Of a stretch of 64,000 bases of DNA, positions 48,901 to 57,900 are shown one piece after another. The notes beneath the pieces were generated by a model, which was not told where the DNA came from, did no database searches, and was given only the letters and a program-made list of their open reading frames with translations. Source of the stretch: Lucinisca nassula (lineage: Eukaryota; Mollusca; Bivalvia; Lucinida; Lucinidae); assembly GCA_963580285.1 (NCBI GenBank), contig OY757010.1, positions 64,688,406-64,752,405 of the forward strand, given 5' to 3'. Within the stretch, counting starts at the first letter, position 1. Each line of letters begins with the position of its first letter. The position numbers were made by a program, and so were the translations under genes.

Positions 48901-51900
48901 CGTGTTAACCACTGCGCTATCGAGGCTGACAAAAAATACTTTTGCAGGAGTTACCTCCCTTGAAGGTTTATCCATTCCCCTTAGTATGTTAGAACTGTGA
49001 TCATCTAATATGGCAAATATGCTAATATCTTTGCTAAACATGTGAGTAGCTTTTGCAGATGCAAAAGTTATTCACAATTTTCTAGCAAAAAATGGCAGAA
49101 TATTAGATACTGTACTTGCAAGAAAGATTAAAAGTTGGCCACTTGTGAGCTCATTAACATTACGAGAACACGCCTATATAATTTTGACCCCCTCATACCC
49201 CACTTTTATATAGTAAAACTGGGGTTTAAGGGGTATACATTATTTTTCTTATTTCTGAAAAATATCACAATTTTTCATCTTAAAATTTCCAATTTTTGGC
49301 CAAAAAAATTGGCAATGTGTTTGTATAGGCGTGTTTTCGTAATGTAACCATTCTTTGAACAACAGGACCCTGAAAGGGTAGCAAGGTAGTCATGTGCATA
49401 GACAAATCATTTCTCCTCGCTTCAGACCTACAAGTGTACAGGGCACAAGCTAGTAGGGTTTGGAACCTACTCTCAGCAGCATTGGGCCTGGTAGTTGGTT
49501 TAAACAGTATTTATTTCAAACATTTTCATGCAGAAATGTAAAGTGCAAACAATATCATAAAAAAATCAGGATCTGACAGTGTCAGAGCAAGAATGCTTGT
49601 CTAGAAGTCACCTCCTGGAATAGTTGCTTTTAAATATTGAAAAGCAGATAAATTTCATCAAGAGGTGGAGGGTTTGATCCCTGCTTTAAGCAGCAAGATT
49701 CTTTTATGGAGATTGTTATAATAATATATTTGCTCAGTCATTCTCTCCCTTCTGCTGATTCAAGAAAGACAATTGTTCTCATTCTGAATGTGCACTGTAC
49801 TGCTGAATGCCTTATGTATAAGCCTGCCCAGGAAAAGTATAGTTAGGTAAACTGATCTGCTCAACATGGCCTTAAATGCGTTGACTGAGCTGTCAAACTC
49901 CAAATGAAACCCTACCAAACCTAAAATCATAAGATTGAATTAGTATATACCTACACAAAATACTGCTGCCTACTACAAGTTTTCTGACACAAAATGCACA
50001 ATCCGATATCACCCTGCTCGCATTTTCCAATTCCGTATCACCAACCATGCCAGCTGTGAACCCCAGCATTTTGATGCTATGTTAGAAAGCAGTCACGTGT
50101 AACACAGAACCAGACTTGAGAAATGATTAAGTCATATACACACAGAGCGTAAGGTCAAATTTTCCCGCTTAATTACGTTTAAAACAAAATGACTTTTTAC
50201 ATGTATATAATTAACATATTATCACCATAGTAACTAGATCTGTCACATAGTAGCATGTCTCTTGGATGTTTCCACATCTTATGCATCTCATGTATCATAT
50301 TGATAAGAGTGGTGTAACAATTCCCATAATTTTGCTTTTCTTCAGGCTGGGGAAGCGATAGGAATAAACACATGGACCGTCAAAGATGGCATCTCCTTTG
50401 CAATTCCATCAGATTATGCAAAGAAATTCATAGAGAGAGCAGAAGCCTATGCACAAAAAAGTAATTATACATTGATTTCAATTAAATTAACCAGAGATGA
50501 GAAAAAATCAGTTTCATTATAAGCTTACTTGTATTTGACTGAGAGGGCCGGCCTTGGTAGCTCAGATGCATGTCTGACTGGTGACCAGGAGGACGCGGGT
50601 TCGATGCCTGCAGGGGACGGCAACACTCTTTTGTGGAGATTGAACTTGATAATCTTTTCTACGGTCATTCTCTCCCTTCCGCTGTCAGAGACAAGAAGGG
50701 AAGTTGTCAATTTCTGCCAAAAGAATGTGCACTGTACTGGTTAACCACTTAGTATAAGCCTGTCCAGGAAAAAGGTGGATAGGTAAATTGACACGCTCAA
50801 AATGACCTAAATAGAGTTGACTGGGCTGTTAAACTCAAATAAAAACAAATTTGACTGAGAGGCACTAAGGCTTAATAGTTAAAAGTACATAAATTCATTT
50901 AAGGTTCAAAATAGACTGTTAGTCAGAAAAAGCCACACTTTCTAAATCAGCCAGAACACAGGTTTTTCTGAATTAACGCTTTGCATGCTGGGTGTTTTTA
51001 TGCCGCCGCCATTCGAAGAATGGTTGAAAGGGCATATAGCGTTGCCCCTGTCCGTTCGTCCGTGCGTCCGAAACTTAAACGCAGCCAATAACTTCCTTAT
51101 TTCTTGATGGATTTTAAAATTACTCGGCAGAAATGTTAACCATCATGAGACGACGTGTCACGTGCAAAACCCAGGTCCTTACCTCCAAGGTCAAGGTCAT
51201 ACTTAGAGGTCAAATGTCAAAAAAAGGGTCCGAAACTTAAACGCAGTCAATAACTTTCTTATTTCTGGATGGATTTTGAAATTACTTTGGAGAAATGTTA
51301 ACCATCATGAGTCGATGTGTCATGTGCAAAACCCAGATCCGTACCTCCAAGGTCAAGGTCATACTTGGAGGTCAAAGGTCAAAAAAAGGGTCCGAAACTT
51401 AAACGCAGTCAATAACTTTCTTATTTCTGGATGGATTTTGAGATTACTTGTTAGAAATGTTAACCATCATGAGTCGATGTGTCACATGCAAAATCCAGGT
51501 CCGTACCTCCAAGGTCAAGGTCATACTTGGAGGTCAAAGGTCCAAAAAAAGGGTCCGAAACTTAAACGCAGCCAATTACTTAGTTATTTTTGGATGGATT
51601 TTGAAATTATTTTGAAGAAATGTTAACCATCATGAGACAATGTGTCACGTGCAAACCCAGATCCCTACCTCCAAGGTCATACTTAGAGGTCAAATGGCAT
51701 AAAAAGGGTCCAAAACTTAAACACTGTCAATAACTTTCTATGGATGAATACGAACATAGACATATTTTCGGGCGGGGGCATCCGTGTCCTATGGACGCAT
51801 TTCTAGTTTTATCAGCAGACGACATTTTGAAATATTTTTCTAAAACAGGATTTGACATCTCATCCAAATTGTCTCCTATGGAGACAATTTGCATGAGATG

Positions 51901-54900
51901 TCAAGACCTGTTTTCTGGGAAAAATAAGAAAAATATCAACAATTTGATGTCTGGTGAATTAGCCTAAAGAGCGGTAAAGGTTAATAAGGAAACTGATTCT
52001 TTAGTCATCTTCGTTACCCCCCCCCCCTTATCTTGAGACTCCAAAAGAAAAGAAAGAATTAACCCTTTCACCCCTGAGATTCTGAAATAGACTGTTATAT
52101 CTTCCAATTTTGACACGCTCATGTTTGTTATGAAGGGGTTTACTCAATAATCATTGACAGGATGGCAATGGCTCATTAGAGATAAGGGGGAGAAACAAGG
52201 GTAAATAGAGGATAATTTCCCCTAAACTCCCTCAGGGACCTACGTTGTGGGTACTTGTCTATCTATCTTCTTATCTATCTTCTTATACTGAGTCGGTCAT
52301 ATCTGGCCATTACCTCAGTTGAGGTACTTGTGTACTTGTAAGAATTGACTCTTCAAAGCGACACCAACAAATGCCCACAAGGTTTGTATGAACAAATTAG
52401 GAAGGAAACTTACTCTTTAATCATCATCCTCATTACTCCCTATTCACCATATTTGCATTATTTGCTGGCTCCCACCTTGCACATTGTCAAAATTGGAAAA
52501 ACTGGTAACCAGACCCCCCTGACCTTTCAAGGTCAGGGGATCTGGTTACCTGTTTTTCCAACACTGATAACCTTCAGACTGGGAACCAGCAGATAATGCA
52601 AATAAGGTGAATTATCTGGAGCCATGTAATTTATGTATTTATTTATTTTTTGTAACTGTTTTGTTTTTCTTTTATTTCAGCTCAGAGATCTAGCTGGTTT
52701 AGCAGCGGTAGTCAGCCCAAGAAACATTTTTATCTTGGGATTACCATGCTGACCTTGACACCAGATTTAGTTGTTGCCCTGCGTGAACAGTATGCTGGTT
52801 TTCCTCCTGACTGTGAACATGGTGTGATTGTACATAGTTTAAAACTTGACAGCCCTGCATTCAGGTAAATATGGATTTTATGTTGATGACAATTGATGAC
52901 ATAAAGTGTGTTTCCATTTTGGCTAATCATTGTTAATGTACATTTCAATTCATTCCTTCATGAAAATAATGGTTTATGTGTGTGGGTATGCAAGTTTGTA
53001 CAAGTGCGGTGGTGGTGATGGCAGTGATGATGTTTGTTTTTTTTTTCTTTTTTTTTTATCAAATGAGAATGAAATTTGTGCTGTTTTATCAGTATAGTTG
53101 TAAAAATAGCAGATTCTGTTTTTTAGAGCTCAGCCCAAAGGTGCCCATATCCATCATAGCTTGCAGAAATAGATTTGGCTGCATGGTGCTTCCTCACAGA
53201 GCTGAAACCGACCAAACTTGTGTACTGGTAAACCACTTAGCAGGTCTAAGCCTGCCCAGGAAAAGTGGTGTGAGTCAGACTGCTCCTTAAACCCTGGTTA
53301 TGTCTTTGGGCGGTAGGACTTGAGATGTTATTTCATCTCAATGTCAGGTAGAAGTCCCACAAAATCGGAAGCAATGTCTCCAAAACAACCTGAATAGTGT
53401 TGACAAGGATGTAAAACCTCAACACAAGCAAACAAACAAGCTCAGTTTAAAGAAGCCATGAAAGTTGTCATTCTTGTGAATGATAGGACAAAATATTTCA
53501 AATTCTTAATCTGATGACCTTTTCTCTGTGTAGGGTATACAGGAATGTACCGTTAAAAGGTAGAAGCCTCCGTGGTGTAGTGGTTACGCTACTCGCCTTG
53601 TAAACCAGGGGTCGCAGGATCGATCCTGGGCTTCTCCAGACTTTTGGATGAGTCTTTAAACTGAGGTCTCGTCTCCATATGACCTTAGCTGTTAGTTGGA
53701 TGTAAAACTCAAAACACTCACTCACCGTTAAAAGGTGAAAATGACCCCAACTCGTACATTGTTGAAAGCATTATCAGCTTAAAGAGCTTGTTAATGGTCA
53801 AAATGTTAAATGTTCTAATAAATACAGCATATTTTTAGCTGAAAAAATGTTAGCAGCTTTTGCATTTGCTGCTCACATTTTGTCAGCAAAAATATTAATA
53901 TACATGTATTTGCCATATCATATGATCAAAGTTTTAAAATGATACTTTTAACTAATGACATTGTTAGTTTTCAAAAACTGGTCAAAACCTCTTTCATAAT
54001 TATTGATAAATCAATGGCAGCCAAACTAGATCTAATCTATTATTTTTTATGCTAAACATGCTAAACAATAAACCAATATATTTCCCTGAATGATGTACTG
54101 TCCAGGTATTTCACCAAGAAATTTGCAGTCTAAACTTTTATTTGACAAACTTCATAGTGCATACCTTGGAAGTGAACATGCGGTGTTTTCTCTTAGACAA
54201 ATTGCCCCCACCTTTCCTACTAATACTATTTGAAAGTCGGGTAAGTGGGGTATCACATTTCCACATGTTTCCTAAGACTTAAACCATAAAATACTGTGGA
54301 GAGACCAATGAAATCATGCTAAGTTATGCAATTGTTAGGTAATGCTGATAAGACAGTTGGTTAAAGGTTATTAGGAATCTCAATTTAAAAAGTCAATTTA
54401 TTGGTAAAAAACCGAGATGAAGATATAAATCTGCATCAAATTTTAATTAAATTACAAGTTTCAAACGTTTTTCTAGCTGGAAAAATAAGTATTTTAAGAT
54501 CAATTGTTTCGAATGGAACTGACAGATATATTGAATAAAAGTAGTCCCCAAGGTAAAGCTAATAATGCCACTTGTGAACAAAGTCATTAGTGGAGATACA
54601 TGATGCCACTAGCCAAAACAAACATTTGGTTAAATTATCAGTTCAGTTAAGCATGAAGTTTTGGTCATTCTTCTCTAAGAGAAAAAACACGTCATGAGAT
54701 GAATAGTATTTTTCATTTCCTTCAATGATGTACTTTCAAGATATTTTGACACAAAGTTAGAATTCTCCTAAATGTTGAGGAGCTACTTGGGAAACAAGCA
54801 TGAATTCAGAATTCTCGTTGGCTCATCATTGCCAGTACAATAGAGCTGAACACTGTACTACCTCTGGGATGGCAATTGCATGCAAGTGCCAACACTGTCA

Positions 54901-57900
54901 CACTCAAATTTTTTTTTCGAACTACATACTGTCCAATTGATGTGGGTTTTAGTAGCTCACTCAGAAGGGTGTCTGACGCATGATCAGGTGGTCATGGGTT
55001 CAAAACTACTGGGTCAGCAACATTCTTTAATCACCCAAGCCCGCCGGGGCTAAAAGAAATAGATTTGGCTGCATGATGCTTTGGGGCTTAAAGGAATAGA
55101 TTGGGCTCAAGGTTGGGCGGTCAAAACCAGGGAAGGTACCGTCCGGGTCAATACTCCCAGAGTGGTCAATACTGGTCGATTGAAATATTGAGTGGTCAAT
55201 TGAATAATATTAGTGTTGACAAGGCAAAGCTACTGAAACTATTTTGAAGTTTTGATCTCTTTGCTGGAGGCTGATCATTTGATAGAGTTTCGGGTTCAGA
55301 TGTTATTTATTCAAGTGGCCTCTTAGCAATACTTTCTGGCTTTTTTAGTTCTAGGATTTTTGTCTATGACACATCAATCTTAACTTCGATAGTGCAGTCT
55401 TTGCACCTTGCACTGTTTTTTTTATGGTTATCTTCCAAAATAGTGAAGAAGTTCCAAATTGGGTCTTTAGGTTTCTTTCATTTTTGACACCTTCAGTAAT
55501 AGCTTAATCCAAATTGCACACATTAAGAATAAAGCCTGGTGTCAGTTTATAATACCCCTATTAGGGACATGTAAGTGGTCAATTTGGCAATTAGATCTTT
55601 GCCACACCCACTGCAGTGGCATGGGTTAAATATGTTCTATAAAAGGGTTATCCTTTGGACTCAAGGAATACACCATAGAACAAAAATATGGAGTGTACAT
55701 GTTTTCTGGGCCAGACTAGCTAGTTTCGGCCAATTAGGCCTCATCAGTGACCCTCGGATATTTTCAAAATTCCACAATGGAATCAATGATCCCAAAGGAC
55801 AAGAAAATATAATCTACACTATGATGTAGGGCAGGGAGACGTTTTACCGCCGCCACACATTCCCACACACCAGCTGTAGTGAAGTTAAATATGTTCTATA
55901 AAAGTCTGTTTTGACAGCAATTTACAGGTGTTGCAGATTCTTTTAAATATACAAAGACATCAGTAAATCTTCAAACATTGTTTGGTTAATAAATAACAGC
56001 CATTTACAGATGAACTACTTCACAGAACTTGGCCCCCCGCCCATCGGGACTTGAAGAAATATATGGGCTGCACGATGCTTCAACGCAGAGCTAAATCCAT
56101 GATACATTCAGTTTATTTATATTCCTGTAAATCAAAATATGAACAATCAATCTAACCTATGAAGGAAAAAAGAATAATTAAAAAGATTGTTTGAGTGAAA
56201 AGAACAGGCCTGTCTGCAGTTCAGTGAGTCAATCCAACCTCTTCATTTGACCAGCAATAATGTCTTTTAACTTTTGATCAAATAAAAATACCTAAATAAT
56301 TACTGTTATTAATAAAAACTATTTTGTCTTGTTCAGTGATGAAAATGTAGTGTAAGATCATGTACATGATGTAGGGGGCAAGCTTTTAAGACCAGTTTTG
56401 CAACAGGACAGATGCATATACATGTACTCCAGTGATTTAATCGACCACCAATCGACCAGTATTGACCAGTAATGACCGATTAAAACCGGTTTTAACCAAC
56501 GGCCCAGTCAATACTCATACTGACCGGCTTTTTGTCAACCTTGATTGGGCTGCATGATGCTTCCACACAGAGATGAAACTGACCACACATGAGTACTGGT
56601 TAACTGCTTAGAAGGACTAAGCCGGCCCAGGCAAAGTGGCGTGAGTCGGACTGTCCAATTCATGTAAGCCTTTTGGTTTCATTGTGTGGCAGGGCTTGAG
56701 ATGTCTTTTCCATCTCAGTGTCGGGTAAGAGTCCCACAAAATTGGAAGCAATGTCTCCAAAATGCCCTTAACAGTGTTGACGGGGATGTTAAACTTTCAA
56801 ATCAAACAGCAACATTCCTTTCTTGAGATTTATCATAAAATATTTTTAGTCATTCTCTCCCTTCCACTGAAAAAATGTTCACTGAACTGGTTAACTGCTT
56901 ACGTATAAGCCTGCCTAGGAAAAGTGTGGTCAGATAAACTGACTGCCACACCATGACCTAAATAGTGTTGATGGGACCATTATAGTCCAAACAAACAAAC
57001 CATATCTAACCTCTAAGCTTGAATAAGCTGTTATTTTATACCTACATAGTACATAAATACTGCTGTCGGGAAGGGCCTCAACTAATATTGCTAGAACCTG
57101 TGGCCCAACCCATTTGCTTGTATCTTATATTATAACCAATATAATATGTTTAAATCAATCAATCACTGCTGTCTACTACCAGTTTTCTAACACAACAATT
57201 CAGTATCTCCCTACTTGTTTTTTTTCTGATTCCATATTACAATCATTTGAAATAAGTCTCCCTCTGAGCTGTGGCAGAAAGCAATAATGTATTATGCTGA
57301 ACCAGCCCTGTAAAAGTGATGACATCACTTACACACAGAACATAACTTTAGATTTCCCATTTATTTGTGATTGAAAAACGATTGGTTAGAAGTGGAGAAA
57401 AATGTACATAATAAACATAATACTACTACAGTAGCTTGATCTGCCAAATTATATCACGTCAAGTGGATGTTTCCAGATCAATATATCCCACGAGACAAGG
57501 GTAGCTTGATCTGCTCGATTGTATCAAGTCTTGCGAATGTTCCCAGATGTTACGCATCACACTGTTTTTCTTTCAAAATTACTCCTGCCTTGAGGTCATG
57601 GGAATTGACTCAGAAAAGTTATGCTTTAGACACAATGTGGGAACATGTGAGCTATCATGCCCTGCAATATTTCCTGTGCCTAAATGCTGTTATATACATA
57701 TACAACCTATAAGCTAGCTTTGACATTATTTGCTAGCATATTTTTTTACGAAGATTGGTGAGTAGTATAAGATGTTTCCTTTCCCTTAAGGTGTATGGAT
57801 ATACCATCTGGGAAGGCACTTCTTTGAAAACTATTTTTGTCTCCCTTACCAAATCAAGCTTGTCACATGTATATATGTAACATAGTCTCCATTTATAATA

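Larger units (their letters stand above)
48481..49100. mobile_element. GGGGCCAGTTG MITE interrupted by other insertions
   Basis: Left end CAGGGGCCAGTTGTTCAG at 48481-48499; after the TTAA MITE it continues at 48981-49095 (TATGTTAGAACTGTGATCAT, CTAATATGGCAAATATGC, ACATGTGAGTAGCTTTTGCA). The right end is unclear. Confidence 0.5.

Noticed and set aside
50547..50622. Possible tRNA gene
   Set aside because: Part of SINE S2 with a 14-bp TSD; the 3' acceptor arm is missing.
53562..53640. Possible tRNA gene
   Set aside because: The head resembles a tRNA with A and B boxes, but the acceptor stem does not close and a 13-bp TSD with a tail marks it as a SINE.
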